From a bacterium (GTDB taxonomy: Bacteria > Desulfobacterota > Binatia > HRBIN30 > CADEER01), in assembly GCA_030430165.1 (NCBI GenBank), contig JAUIGL010000034.1:1-60361 (forward strand): a stretch of DNA of 60,361 bases, given 5' to 3'. The notes under the pieces are model-generated. The model searched no databases and was not told where the DNA came from. It saw only the letters and a program-made list of their open reading frames with translations. This document shows, one piece after another, positions 1-9,562 of the stretch. The position numbers and the translations under genes are program-made. Position 1 is the stretch's first letter. The number at the start of each line of letters is the position of its first letter.

Positions 1-45
1 ACTGATTCGGGGAGCCCGACTAGGGGACACCAAAGGGAGACAAGC

Positions 46-945
46 ATGGAAACACGCCACCTCAAGACTTTCATCACGACGGTCGAGCTCGCCAGCTTCA
101 CGCGAGCCGCCCGGCGCCTCGGATTGTCGCAGTCCGCGATCAGCCAACAGATCGGAACCCAGGAGCGTCAGCTCGGCGTGCAGCTGCTGGTGCGGAGCGG
201 CAAGGGGGCGCGAACCACGCCGGCGGGGGAGATCCTCTTCCACTACGCCAAGCAGATCGTCGGCAAGATGGACGAGGCCCAACGAATGATCTCGGAGTAC
301 GACGGCAGCGGCGTCGGGGCGATCCGCATCGGCGCCGGCGGAGCGGCTTGCGAGCACTTGCTGCCGCCCGTCCTGCACGAGTACGGCACGCGCTTCCCGA
401 AATCGGAGATCCGGGTGATCAGCGGACACTCCGACCTCACCCTCGATCGCCTCAACTCGGGAGATATCGACGTCGGAATGATCAGCTTGCCGTCGCCCAC
501 GACCGGCCTGCAGACCTTCGACCTGGGCAGCGACGAGCTGGTGGCGATCGCGCCACCGCAAGATCCCTGGGGTGACAAGAGAAGAGTCGCGCCGCAGGAG
601 TTCGCCGAGCGCCCGTTGGTCGTCTACGAACGACGCAGCGCCGCCTACAAGCTCTTCGAGCAGTCGCTGGTCGAAGCGGGCGTCTTCCCCAAGGTGTTGA
701 TGGAGCTCGATCACCTCGGCGCGGCGGTCGGCATGGTACGCGCCGGCATGGGAGTGTCGGTGCTGCCGCGATGGGCAGTCGAGCAACTCGACCAAAAGGG
801 CGACCTGGTGGTCCGCCCGATCGGCAGCACCGGACTGTTTCGCCGCTGGGCCCTGGCAACCAGGGCGGGAAGTCACCTGACTCAGTCGATCAAATCATTC
901 GTGAACCTGGGCATCGAGCTCCTGCCCCCGCAGATCACCGTTTGA
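46..945 (+). CDS. LysR-family transcriptional regulator
   Basis: A complete 299-residue LysR-type regulator. Residues 1-60 form the winged helix-turn-helix (FTRAARRLGLSQSAISQQI), and residues about 90-290 form the periplasmic-binding-protein-like effector domain (GAIRIGAGGAACEHLLPPVL). The start is the ATG preceded by AAGGGAGA. The gene faces nirBD and its last 51 bases overlap the nirD reading frame. A role in nitrogen regulation is possible from position only. LysR proteins usually act on divergent genes, and whatever lies upstream is outside the window. The effector is unknown. Confidence 0.93.
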   Translation: METRHLKTFITTVELASFTRAARRLGLSQSAISQQIGTQERQLGVQLLVRSGKGARTTPAGEILFHYAKQIVGKMDEAQRMISEYDGSGVGAIRIGAGGAACEHLLPPVLHEYGTRFPKSEIRVISGHSDLTLDRLNSGDIDVGMISLPSPTTGLQTFDLGSDELVAIAPPQDPWGDKRRVAPQEFAERPLVVYERRSAAYKLFEQSLVEAGVFPKVLMELDHLGAAVGMVRAGMGVSVLPRWAVEQLDQKGDLVVRPIGSTGLFRRWALATRAGSHLTQSIKSFVNLGIELLPPQITV

Positions 946-1359
946 GCCGACCGGCCGAGCCGCGCCCTGGCGCGGCTCGGCCCGGTCGCGTTCTCCGGCA
1001 AAGAAGCTCGCCGGCGGTTCCATCAGCCACACCTTGCCGTCGCGCACCTCGACGGCGAACGTCTCGATCGCCAGCTCGTCTCCGCTGAGGCAGCGACCGT
1101 CCTTCAGCGAGAAGGTCTTCTTGTGCATCGGACAGGCAATCTTCGGCTCATCCCCATCGGCCCCGGTGAGCGCCCGCGACAGGACCATCTCGTTCCAGTG
1201 GGGGCAGCGATTCTGAGTCGCGAACCACGCGCTACCATCTCCGTCGGCGACCCGGAAGATGGCGATCTGCGTTCCCTCGAGGCGAACACAAACGCCACCG
1301 CCGCGCGGCACGCTATCTTCGTTGCAAACGGCGATCCAGTTGGCGTCCGACATCGTCAA
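895..1359 (-). CDS. nirD: Nitrite reductase [NAD(P)H] small subunit, Rieske type
   Basis: A 154-residue NirD-like protein, the small subunit of cytoplasmic assimilatory nitrite reductase. It keeps both Rieske [2Fe-2S] ligand pairs, Cys52-x-His54 (CPHW) and Cys76-x2-His79 (CPMH), which some NirD proteins such as the E. coli one have lost. The conserved fold ends near residue 117. About 37 further residues (rich in R, E, G, D) form an unusual tail that runs into the 3' end of the convergent lysR gene. The start overlaps the nirB stop as ATGA, so the two are translationally coupled. Confidence 0.93.
   Translation of the reverse strand: MTMSDANWIAVCNEDSVPRGGGVCVRLEGTQIAIFRVADGDGSAWFATQNRCPHWNEMVLSRALTGADGDEPKIACPMHKKTFSLKDGRCLSGDELAIETFAVEVRDGKVWLMEPPASFFAGERDRAEPRQGAARPVGSNGDLRGQELDAQVHE
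948..988. terminator. Long GC-rich inverted repeat between lysR and nirD
   Basis: A 19-base left arm (948-966) pairs with a 20-base right arm (969-988) with a single bulged base and a two-base centre. It starts three bases after the lysR stop codon. No T-run follows on either side, so it is at best an atypical, possibly bidirectional, terminator for the convergent lysR and nirDB. It lies inside the nirD frame and encodes part of its hydrophilic tail. Confidence 0.45.
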
Positions 1360-3896
1360 GCTCCAGCCGCGGCTTCGCCGTAGAGAGAGATCCGTCCGCC
1401 GCCCGACGCCGGCCGCTTCTGGCCGCGCTCAGAGACGAAGACGACCGAAGAATCGTCGGCCTCGTCGTTGACGAAGGCGCGAAACCGCTCGCGCTTCTCG
1501 GCGCTGCGGACCACCGCCGCCCATTCGCACTGGTAGGCGTCGACGACCGCTTGCATGTCGGCGTCGAGTTGCTCGCCGATGCCGAGCACGTCGTCGATGA
1601 TCACCTCGCGCAGTCGGTCGAGGCCGCCTTCGAGCTCTTCGAGCCAACGCGCGGTGCGCGTCAGCGGCTCGGCGGTGTGGATGTAGTACATGAGGAAGCG
1701 GTCGATGTAGCGAACGCAGGTTTCGTCGTCCAAGCCGCTGGCGAACAGATCGGCGTGGCGCGGGTTGGCGCCGCCGTTGCCGCCCAGATAGAGGTTCCAG
1801 CCCTCGCTGGTCGCGATCACTCCGAAGTCCTTGCTGCGCGCCTCGGCGCACTCGCGGATGCAACCCGACACCGCCGACTTCAGCTTGTGCGGCGAGCGCA
1901 ACCCCTTGTAGCGATGCTCCAGCCGGATCGCGAAGTCGACCGAATCGAGCAAACCGTACCGGCACCAGGTCGAACCGACGCAGCTCTTGATGGTACGCAT
2001 ACCCTTGGCGTAGGCGTGGCCGCTCTCGAACCCGGCGTCGACCAGCTCCTCCCAGATATCCGGAAGCTGATCGACCCTCGCCCCGAACATGTCGATGCGC
2101 TGGCCGCCGGTGATCTTGAGGTACAGGTCGTACTTCTTGGCGACCTGGCCGAGGACGATCAGTTGGTCGGGCGTGATCTCACCGCCCGGAATGCGCGGCA
2201 CCACCGAGTAGGTGCCGCCGCGCTGGATGTTGGCGAGGAAGCGGTCGTTGGTGTCCTGGATCACCTGGTGCTCGATCGCCGGCTCCGCATAGAGCGAGGC
2301 GAGAATCGACGCCACCGCTGGCTTGCACACCTCGCAGCCGAGACGGCCGACGCCGTGCTTCTCCAGAACCTCCTCGAACGAGTGGAGGCCTCCGACCTTG
2401 ACCACGGTGAACAGATCGGCGCGGCTCATCGGGAAGTGCTCACAGACCTGCTTGATGACCGTCACCCCCGCTCGGGCGAGCTCGGCTTCGAGGAGTTGCT
2501 TCACCTGCGGCACACATCCGCCGCATCCGGTGCCGGCCTTGGTGCAGGTCTTCAGCTGCCGCACCGTCGTCGCACCACCGGCGACGGCGCTGCAGATACC
2601 ACCCTTGCTGACGTTGTTGCAGGTGCACACCAACGCTTCGTCGGCGAGGTCGAGCACGCTGAGGGCGGCGCTGCTCGAGTCGCCCTGGACGATCATCGAG
2701 ATCGGCGGATCCGGAAGGGCGGCAGCGCTGCGATAGGTGTGTAACAAGGTTCCGTAGTCGGACGCGTCGCCGACCAGAATGGCGCCGCTGAGGGCGCCGG
2801 TCGCCTGGTTGACGATCAGCTTCTTGTAGACGCCGCCGATTTCGTCGCGCACGGCGATGAAGGTCCGATCCGACGATGGAGCGGCAGTCGAATCGCCAAT
2901 GCTGGCGACGTCCACACCCATCAGCTTGAGCTTGGTCGACATGTCGGCGCCGGTGAAGCGCTTGTCCTCGCCGACCAGATTGTCCGCCACGACGTTCGCC
3001 ATCTGATAGCCGGGAGCGACCAGGCCGTAGACGAAGCCGTTGTGACTGGCGCACTCGCCGATCGCGAAGATGTCGGGGTCCGAGGTCTGCAGGGTGTCGC
3101 CGACCGCGATCCCACCGCGCGCGCCGAGCTCGAGATCACAGGCCTTGGCCAGCTCGTCGCGCGGTCGGATACCGGCGGAGACGATCACCATCCCCACCTC
3201 GAGTGGATCCGCTCCCTCCTTGAAGCACATACGCACCCCGGACTCCGCCGGGTCGATGCGATCGGTGATCAGCCCGGTGTGCACCTGCACGCCGAGCGCG
3301 CGAATCTTGCTCGCGAGAAACTCGGCGCCGTCCGCGTCGAGCTGGCGCATCATCAGGCCCGGCGCCGCCTCGACGACGTGCGCGTCGAGGCCGAGATCGT
3401 ACAGTGCCTTCGCCGCCTCGAGGCCGAGCAGGCCGCCGCCGATCACCGCGGCACTCTGCACTCGGCCGGCCGCGGCACGAATCGCGTCGAGGTCCTCGAT
3501 GGTCCGGTAGACATACACATCGGGAAGATCCGACCCATCGAACGGCGGAACGAACGGGAACGAGCCGGTCGCCAGGACCAGCTTGTCGTAGGCGACTTCC
3601 TGGCCGCTGGCCGAACGCACCACCTTTGCGGATCGATCGATGGCGACTACTTGATCGCCGGTTCGCAAGTCGATCCCGTTGTCCTCGTACCAACGCCGCG
3701 GAGCCATCAACAGCTCGTCGGCGCTCGCTAGGCCGAAGTAGCTGGTCAAGTTGACGCGGTCGTATGCCGGACGGGGCTCGTCGCCGAAGACCGTCACCTT
3801 GGTGCGTTCGAAGCCGCGCGACTCGGCAATGATCTCGCACAACTTGTAGCCGACCATGCCATTGCCGACGATCACCAGTTTGCCCAGATCGCTCAT
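1356..3896 (-). CDS. nirB: Nitrite reductase [NAD(P)H] large subunit
   Basis: Large subunit of assimilatory nitrite reductase (nitrite to ammonium with NAD(P)H), 846 residues. In order: an FAD/NAD(P) pyridine-nucleotide-disulfide domain from the N-terminus (GKLVIVGNGMVGYK); a BFD-type [2Fe-2S] domain (CTCNNVSKGGIC and GTGCGGC); a second BFD-like segment (GCEVCKP); a ferredoxin-like half-domain; and the sirohaem/[4Fe-4S] domain with CVGSTWC and CIREC. The chosen ATG at 3896 has GAAAGG nine bases upstream; a longer reading from 3962 lacks such a site. It heads an operon with nirD through a 4-base overlap. All expected redox motifs are present, so it should be functional. Confidence 0.96.
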   Translation of the reverse strand: MSDLGKLVIVGNGMVGYKLCEIIAESRGFERTKVTVFGDEPRPAYDRVNLTSYFGLASADELLMAPRRWYEDNGIDLRTGDQVVAIDRSAKVVRSASGQEVAYDKLVLATGSFPFVPPFDGSDLPDVYVYRTIEDLDAIRAAAGRVQSAAVIGGGLLGLEAAKALYDLGLDAHVVEAAPGLMMRQLDADGAEFLASKIRALGVQVHTGLITDRIDPAESGVRMCFKEGADPLEVGMVIVSAGIRPRDELAKACDLELGARGGIAVGDTLQTSDPDIFAIGECASHNGFVYGLVAPGYQMANVVADNLVGEDKRFTGADMSTKLKLMGVDVASIGDSTAAPSSDRTFIAVRDEIGGVYKKLIVNQATGALSGAILVGDASDYGTLLHTYRSAAALPDPPISMIVQGDSSSAALSVLDLADEALVCTCNNVSKGGICSAVAGGATTVRQLKTCTKAGTGCGGCVPQVKQLLEAELARAGVTVIKQVCEHFPMSRADLFTVVKVGGLHSFEEVLEKHGVGRLGCEVCKPAVASILASLYAEPAIEHQVIQDTNDRFLANIQRGGTYSVVPRIPGGEITPDQLIVLGQVAKKYDLYLKITGGQRIDMFGARVDQLPDIWEELVDAGFESGHAYAKGMRTIKSCVGSTWCRYGLLDSVDFAIRLEHRYKGLRSPHKLKSAVSGCIRECAEARSKDFGVIATSEGWNLYLGGNGGANPRHADLFASGLDDETCVRYIDRFLMYYIHTAEPLTRTARWLEELEGGLDRLREVIIDDVLGIGEQLDADMQAVVDAYQCEWAAVVRSAEKRERFRAFVNDEADDSSVVFVSERGQKRPASGGGRISLYGEAAAGA

Positions 3897-4157
3897 CGAT
3901 TGCCTTTCTCGATCAGATACGGCGGTCGGACCCATCAGGGAACGCGAATCGTCCCGGGCCACCGCTACCCGTCGGAAAAAGCAATACCGATGCCACCGGG
4001 CATCGAGGACCCGATTGCCCGAGCAGGCGGAATCGTCCGCCGCTACCGCCCAAACCGAGCGGGGTTAGCCTGCCCAGGGATTAGCCAGACGCTGCTGAAC
4101 CGCTGTGCAGCGACGAACCCAAGGCTCCATAAGGCCGGGTGCAGCACGATTGCGCGT

Positions 4158-5663
4158 TTACTGATCGGTGCGGACTGGAGCCGGCGAATCCCACAGCTGA
4201 TCGCCGGGAATCCACTTCGCGTGGAAGCCGCTGGGCACGCGCGCCGGCAGGCGCACGCGGGCGATCGGACCGGCGGCGATGTCTTGCGCGTGATAGACCC
4301 AGCACTGCGACTGCAGCGCGGCGGCGTCGGTGACGATCTCGACCACGTAGCCGTCGTCCTCGGCAGTCGAGCCTACTCGGCGCGCAAACGGCGCCTCGCT
4401 GCCGAGCCACCCTTCGCCGTAGTCGTGCCGCACCGAGCTGCCGTCGCGGTGGTCGTACTTCACCAGCGCGTTGAATTCGACCGTGTAGGGCTCGACCGGA
4501 AGCAACTGGTGGTACGAGTATCGGGACGGCGCCCCGTAGAGCTCGGTATCCGGCAGGCAGAACTCGACGTTCTGGTCGTCGAGCTGCTCTTCGCTGGTCT
4601 CGCCCGTGCGCAGGTTCATGCGCCAGCGTCGGAGGTGGGCGCGGATCCTCAGATACCCGAGCATCGACGCCAGCTCCCCTTCTTCCTTGCGGCGCCGAAT
4701 CGTCGGATCCGGCTGGAAGCAACCGTCCATGACGATCCAGTCGCCATCCTCCCAGGCATTGACCATGTGGAGGACGTAGCCGGGCTCGAACTCGAACCAA
4801 CGAACGTCGGCGTTGTCGCCGCGGCGCGGCAACACGCCGAACCGGCTCGGCAAGTCGGGATGGAACTTGGCGACGCGGTAGCCGTGGCGCCGCAAGATCT
4901 CGACGTCGTGAAAGAACGGAAAATCGTGCAGGATCGAGTAGCGCTCGGTGATCGTCAGGTCGTGCGGCGAGCGCGGGCCCGGAAGATCGATCGGGATCTC
5001 GTGAACCAGCTCGCCCTCGCGCGACACCACGCCGTAGCGCATGAAGGGCGCCTCGTCGCCAAGGGTGAAGTAGACGAGCTCACCGGTTCGCGGATCGACC
5101 TTGGGATGAGCCGACACCGAGGTCTTCCGTCGTCCGCCGAAATCAGCCACGCCGACGGTATCGAGGGTGCGGGGGTCGAGCCGATAGGGCTCGCCGCACA
5201 TGTACCACAGGGCGAGCAGCGCGCCGTCGTGAAAAACGACGTCGGTATTGGCGGTATCCTTCAGGTACGGATCGGCGCTGGTGTCGAAGGGGCCCATGAT
5301 TCCGGGCAGGCTCGACCGCCCGGCCACGGACTCCGCGGCGAGCGCCTCGGTTCGCACAAAACGGCTGCGATACGACGCCTTGCCGTCGTCAAAGTAGACG
5401 CCGTGCACCATCCCGTCGCCATCGAACCAATGGTAGAGGTTCGCCGGCTGGTAGATCGAGTTGGGTCCGTTGCGCACGTACGCGCCGTAGAGATCGCGCG
5501 GCAGCTCGCCGTCCACTTGCAGGTCGACCGCGGTCGTCTCGTGAATGGTCGGTGCGTGATAGCCGCGCAGGTACGGGTTCTCTACCGATCGTGTCCAAGC
5601 AGGTGCATCCGGAGCGATCCCGTAGGCACGGTCACCGCGAGAAACCTCTTGCCGTTCGCCCAT
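4158..5663 (-). CDS. Carotenoid oxygenase (RPE65/CCD family)
   Basis: A 501-residue carotenoid cleavage oxygenase, a seven-bladed propeller with non-haem Fe(II) held by four histidines. Candidate ligand segments in order are SVSAHPKVD, ILHDFPFFHD, LHMVNAWEDGD and the C-terminal GFHAKWIPGD. The family-typical N-terminus LYGAYVRNGPN is present. Three ATGs lie close together. The one at 5663 has GGAGG nine bases upstream, whereas the ATG at 5672 directly abuts it, so 5663 is preferred. It cleaves a carotenoid, apocarotenoid or stilbene-like double bond; the substrate cannot be read from sequence. No carotenoid biosynthesis genes are nearby. Confidence 0.93.
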   Translation of the reverse strand: MGERQEVSRGDRAYGIAPDAPAWTRSVENPYLRGYHAPTIHETTAVDLQVDGELPRDLYGAYVRNGPNSIYQPANLYHWFDGDGMVHGVYFDDGKASYRSRFVRTEALAAESVAGRSSLPGIMGPFDTSADPYLKDTANTDVVFHDGALLALWYMCGEPYRLDPRTLDTVGVADFGGRRKTSVSAHPKVDPRTGELVYFTLGDEAPFMRYGVVSREGELVHEIPIDLPGPRSPHDLTITERYSILHDFPFFHDVEILRRHGYRVAKFHPDLPSRFGVLPRRGDNADVRWFEFEPGYVLHMVNAWEDGDWIVMDGCFQPDPTIRRRKEEGELASMLGYLRIRAHLRRWRMNLRTGETSEEQLDDQNVEFCLPDTELYGAPSRYSYHQLLPVEPYTVEFNALVKYDHRDGSSVRHDYGEGWLGSEAPFARRVGSTAEDDGYVVEIVTDAAALQSQCWVYHAQDIAAGPIARVRLPARVPSGFHAKWIPGDQLWDSPAPVRTDQ

Positions 5664-5758
5664 GAGCGACATCCTCCACAGCCAATCGCAGTGCGTCAAA
5701 CCCGTCCGCCACGACCGGGCAGGGCGCATTCGCTTCGCCCGGGGCGGAGTGGTACGCG

Positions 5759-7579
5759 ATGGGGATGTCCAATAATCGACTCTGGCTACCCGCCCTTGCG
5801 TTGTCGCTGGTCTTGACCGCCTGCGGCGACGACGATGACGCCAACATCGACCCGGCCGCCTGCGAGCGCGATGCGGCGAGCGCACTGCGCACCTGTCTCG
5901 GCGACGCCAGTATCGCCATCGCCGGCTGCTACGCCGGCGGCGGCAGAACCTGCACCGATGCCGATCCAGACTTCGCCGCGGCCCTCGCAACGGCCCGCGA
6001 CGCGGTTGGCGCGAGCTGTGACGACGCAGCGGTGCAGGCGGCGGGCTACGGTCCCGAGATGACCGCGGAGGGGCTGGCCGAACGCATCGCCGTCGCCTGC
6101 TCCGCCGAGACGACCTCGCTCGCCGTGCGCATCTACGGCGGACCGCACGGGGCCGCCTGGGCCGGAGCCGACGCGGCGCAAGAAGCGTGCATTCTCGCCA
6201 GCCACCCCACCGGGCTCACCGCACTGATCGCCGCCAGCGACGCCTACGCGGCGTGCCTCGACGACGAAACGAAGTGCACCGGCCTCGACGACGACATCGA
6301 GCAGATCACCGCCACCGCCGCAGCGGCAGTCGACCGCGACTGCGAAGACCTGTCGGCACTGGTCGCCATCGACGCCGAGACCTTCGCCGGCCGCGCCGTG
6401 GCGCAGGCGGAGTGCGCAACCGCGGCGGCGCGAACCGGCTACCAGCGGCTCGGACTGGAGTGCGGTCCGCGCGATGCGATCGCAACCCTGCCACGCGGCG
6501 AGTACGCCCAAGTCGTCCTCGACAGCGACGAGTGGGGGACGCTGTGCGGCGACGGCAGCGAGTTTGCGTTCCAGGTCCGGCTCGCCCCGGAAGGCTTCCC
6601 GGTCGAGAATCTGATCGTCGCCATGGAAGGCGGCGGTGTCTGCCTCTTCGAAGACTGCGCCAGCCGGCCAGCCAGTCTGTTCGAGGCGTTGAGCGTAGTC
6701 GCCCCGGAGAGCGGCATCATGTCGAACGACCCGGAGGTCAGCCCGTTCGCCAACTGGTCCAAGGTCTACCTGCCCTACTGCAACCAGGACGTCTTCATCG
6801 GCGGCGGCGCGACCAATACCTTCGACAACGGCTTCACCGTGCATCGCTACGGCGCGATCAACGTCCGCGCCGCGCTGCGCTACGTGCGCGACCTGATCTG
6901 GCGCGAGCTCGACCAGACCACCGACGAGGGCTACCGCCCCGACCGCATGCGGGTCTACTTCGGCGGCTTTTCCGCCGGCGGCTTCGGCACTCTCTACAAC
7001 TACCACTACGTGCTCGACGACCTGCAGTGGGCGCGTACCACCGCGTTCCCCGACGCCGCCCTGGCGCTCGACAGCGGCAATGCCCTCAGCGTCGCCGCCC
7101 TGGGAGCGATTCTGATCCCGGACAGCGACGTCGGCTGGTCCTCCCTGCCCTACCTGCCGCCCTACTGTTTCGACTTCGATTGCGGCGTCGGTCCGATCGG
7201 CCTCGCCGCCGCGGCACCGCGCCTCGAGGCCGTGCCCGAGCAGCAGGCGCTGGTGCTCACCGCTCAGGTCGACGACGTGCAGGTCAGCACGACGTTCTTC
7301 GACTCGCGCGCCGACTGGGTCAACGAGCTGCGCTTCCAGTACTGCGAGCTGCGCGACGTCCAGGGCGCCAAGTTCTTCATGCCGGCGCTGCCGGAGAGCG
7401 TGCACGTGATCTCGCTGCGGCCCGACCTGTACAGCGATCGGCCGGTCGACGGCGAGAGCATGGTCGACTGGTTGTGGCGCGGCGTGACCGACCCGGAGAC
7501 CGTCGAGAACCGGGTCGAGGAAGGGGACTTGGTCGAAGTCTTCCCGGGCGTCGAGCCGTTTCCCTGCGACATCCCTTGA
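5759..7579 (+). CDS. Secreted pectinacetylesterase/Notum-like lipoprotein
   Basis: A 606-residue exported lipoprotein: signal peptide with lipobox LTAC around residue 21, then an Asp-rich linker. An alpha-helical, Cys-rich region (to about residue 230) precedes a pectinacetylesterase/Notum-type alpha/beta-hydrolase domain with EGGGVC (oxyanion region), NTFDNG, and the nucleophile elbow GGFSAGGFG. Family members remove acetyl or acyl esters from polysaccharide or protein; the substrate here is unknown. The start at 5759 is supported by GGAG nine bases upstream; an ATG at 5765 is the alternative. The next gene starts at or just over the stop codon, suggesting an operon. Confidence 0.88.
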   Translation: MGMSNNRLWLPALALSLVLTACGDDDDANIDPAACERDAASALRTCLGDASIAIAGCYAGGGRTCTDADPDFAAALATARDAVGASCDDAAVQAAGYGPEMTAEGLAERIAVACSAETTSLAVRIYGGPHGAAWAGADAAQEACILASHPTGLTALIAASDAYAACLDDETKCTGLDDDIEQITATAAAAVDRDCEDLSALVAIDAETFAGRAVAQAECATAAARTGYQRLGLECGPRDAIATLPRGEYAQVVLDSDEWGTLCGDGSEFAFQVRLAPEGFPVENLIVAMEGGGVCLFEDCASRPASLFEALSVVAPESGIMSNDPEVSPFANWSKVYLPYCNQDVFIGGGATNTFDNGFTVHRYGAINVRAALRYVRDLIWRELDQTTDEGYRPDRMRVYFGGFSAGGFGTLYNYHYVLDDLQWARTTAFPDAALALDSGNALSVAALGAILIPDSDVGWSSLPYLPPYCFDFDCGVGPIGLAAAAPRLEAVPEQQALVLTAQVDDVQVSTTFFDSRADWVNELRFQYCELRDVQGAKFFMPALPESVHVISLRPDLYSDRPVDGESMVDWLWRGVTDPETVENRVEEGDLVEVFPGVEPFPCDIP

Positions 7580-7581
7580 GC

Positions 7582-8751
7582 GTGCAAACCGGACTCGACA
7601 GATTGCTGCGCGACCCCGGTCGCTGGCTCGATGGAGGGCGCGTCGGCCTGGTCGCAAACCCGACCACGGTCGACCGCGAGCTGACGCACGCGGTCGACTT
7701 GCTGCACCGCGAGCCGAGCGTCGACCTGCGTCTGCTGTTCGGGCCCGAGCACGGGATTCGCGGCGACGCCCAGTACATGGTCGACGTCGGCGACGGCATC
7801 GACCCCGGCACCGGCCTACCCGAGGTCAGCCTCTACGGAGCGACCTTCGATTCCCTGTCGCCGACCGCCGAGCACCTCGAAAAGATCGACGTACTGCTGT
7901 TCGACATCCAGGACGTCGGTGCCCGCTACTACACCTACGCCGCGACGATGGCACTGTGCATGCGCGCCGCCGCGCGCGAGAAGGTCAAGGTCGTCGTGCT
8001 CGACCGTCCCAACCCGATCGGCGGAACCCAGATCGAGGGCGGCGGGCTGCAGCCGGGCCTCGAGAATTTCTGCGGCCTCTATCCGGTGCCGCAAAGGCAC
8101 GGCATGACCGTCGGCGAGCTCGCCCGGCTGTACAATGACGGCTTCGCGATCGGCTGCGATCTCGAAGTCGTCGCCTGCGAGGGCTGGAGCCGCGAACAGT
8201 ATTACGACGCCACCGACCTGCCGTGGGTGATGCCGTCGCCCAACATGCCAACGCTCGACACCGCCATCGTCTATCCCGGAATGTGTCTGCTGGAGGGAAC
8301 CAACCTCTCCGAGGGCCGCGGCACGACACGACCGTTCGAGCTGTTCGGCGCGCCCTTTGTCACCCCGGCCGACCTGGTCGAAGCGCTGCGCAGCTTGAAC
8401 CTGGACGGCGTTCGCTTTCGCGCCTGCGCCTTCGAGCCCACCTTCGACAAGTTCAGGGGCGAACGCTGCGGCGGAGTGCAGATCCACGTCACCGACCGCA
8501 CCCGCTTCGACTCCTACCGAACCGGACTCGCGGTTCTCCACACCGTCCATCGGCTGTGGCCACAGCACTTCGCCTGGCGCACCGAACCCTACGAGTATCG
8601 CGACGACGTGCCGGCGATCGACCTCCTCACCGGCACCCCCGAGGTACGCACCGCAATCGACGATGGAGCCGAGTTTGCGTCGGTCGCCGCCCTGGCCAAA
8701 ACCGGCACCGAAGCCTTCGACGCGCATCGTCCAGCCGCGCTCCTCTACTAG
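7582..8751 (+). CDS. namZ: Exo-beta-N-acetylmuramidase NamZ-like (DUF1343)
   Basis: A protein of about 389 residues matching DUF1343, whose characterised member NamZ releases N-acetylmuramic acid from the non-reducing end of peptidoglycan fragments. Hallmarks are TGLDRLL at the N-terminus, LLFGPEHGIRGD, DIQDVGARYYTY, VVLDRPNPIGG and LSEGRGTTRPFE. There is no ATG at the start. I choose GTG 7582 because family members begin immediately before TGLD. An in-frame TTG at 7576 overlaps the preceding stop as TTGA and is a coupled alternative. No signal peptide is visible in the predicted frame, although related proteins are often exported. Its pairing with a secreted esterase suggests cell-wall or polysaccharide turnover. 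Confidence 0.88.
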   Translation: MQTGLDRLLRDPGRWLDGGRVGLVANPTTVDRELTHAVDLLHREPSVDLRLLFGPEHGIRGDAQYMVDVGDGIDPGTGLPEVSLYGATFDSLSPTAEHLEKIDVLLFDIQDVGARYYTYAATMALCMRAAAREKVKVVVLDRPNPIGGTQIEGGGLQPGLENFCGLYPVPQRHGMTVGELARLYNDGFAIGCDLEVVACEGWSREQYYDATDLPWVMPSPNMPTLDTAIVYPGMCLLEGTNLSEGRGTTRPFELFGAPFVTPADLVEALRSLNLDGVRFRACAFEPTFDKFRGERCGGVQIHVTDRTRFDSYRTGLAVLHTVHRLWPQHFAWRTEPYEYRDDVPAIDLLTGTPEVRTAIDDGAEFASVAALAKTGTEAFDAHRPAALLY

Positions 8752-9562
8752 CCGAACCAAAAGTTCGTCACGAAACTCGCCGGCCTTGCCGCCAAGCGAA
8801 CCCCCCACCGTCGCGCCCCCAATTTACAGTGATCGCGATGGTTGCTATCCAAAACTTATGAGCAACCGCTCGGCCCCTGACGGGGCGCGCGTTCGGCATC
8901 TCCTCGCCGCCGTCCTCCTCGCCGCTTGCGGCGCATTCGTGAGCTCCGCCGACGCTGGGGCTCTCAGTGGGTCGAGCGTGCAAGAGGCAGCGGTGCGCGT
9001 AGACGCCGACCGTGGTGTCGCCGGGCACGCTGTGCAGCGTCCTGATCAGGTACTGCACCACGACACGCCGAGGGGGCACGACCTCAACGTCGAAGAGGAA
9101 GTGCAACCCAAGACGCACGGCGCGGTCGGTCTCGCGACCGATGCAGATCCAACCCTCTCCGGCCGAGCCATCCGGCGCCGCGTGGTAGCACGCGGCAGTG
9201 CCCGGATCCGACGTTCCGCCCCGCCGCGGGCTCCTCCGTCGTCGTTCGCCAGCTGAACGAGCGACACCGCACCCTGACCGGCATCCCCGGGCGCTAGACG
9301 CCCGGCGCCGATCGACCTGCGGACCGATGCGCGGTTCCTCCGCGACTCGATAGCCGTCGTCCGTTCGACGCCCCGGCTCGCCTCGCTGCGGCGGCTGATC
9401 GGGCCAAACGCGCGGTTCTGCGATGCGTCGCACCGCGCCCTGCGGCTCGACCACGCTCTCACTGCGCGCGCGTGGGGCGCACACGCCCTGGCGACACACG
9501 ACGTCGAGACACACAGCACCACTCCACCCATGATCGCGCACGACCAGAGAAGGAACAGCACG
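8752..9562. other. 811-base region without an intact gene
   Basis: No frame here is an intact recognisable gene. The plus strand has an open frame from 8858 to 9256 beginning like a signal peptide (HLLAAVLLAACGAF), but the rest is D/H/R-rich like an antisense shadow and there is no ribosome site. The minus strand carries coding-like stretches (see the pseudogene entry). The last 30 bases hold the ribosome-binding site of the efflux adaptor. Confidence 0.6.
8858..9300 (-). pseudogene. Decayed or frameshifted minus-strand coding remnant
   Basis: On the minus strand a stretch reads GEGWICIGRETDRAV, then LGLHFLFDVEVVP and VVVQYLIRTLHSVPGD, with codon choice and hydrophobic balance like a real protein, while the opposite strand looks like a shadow. 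Just upstream, coding character moves to another frame (GAVSLVQLANDDGG), implying a frameshift near 9230. No start codon with a ribosome site can be assigned and I do not recognise the family. It is either a decayed gene or a gene split by sequence error. Confidence 0.25.

Noticed and set aside
5786-7657. A 623-codon open frame antisense to the Notum-like gene
   Set aside because: Shadow of a gene with clear signal peptide and GGFSAGGFG motif.
8858-9256. Plus-strand 132-codon frame with a signal-like start
   Set aside because: Only the first 30 residues look natural, there is no ribosome site, and the minus strand looks more coding. Kept only as a note in the region entry.
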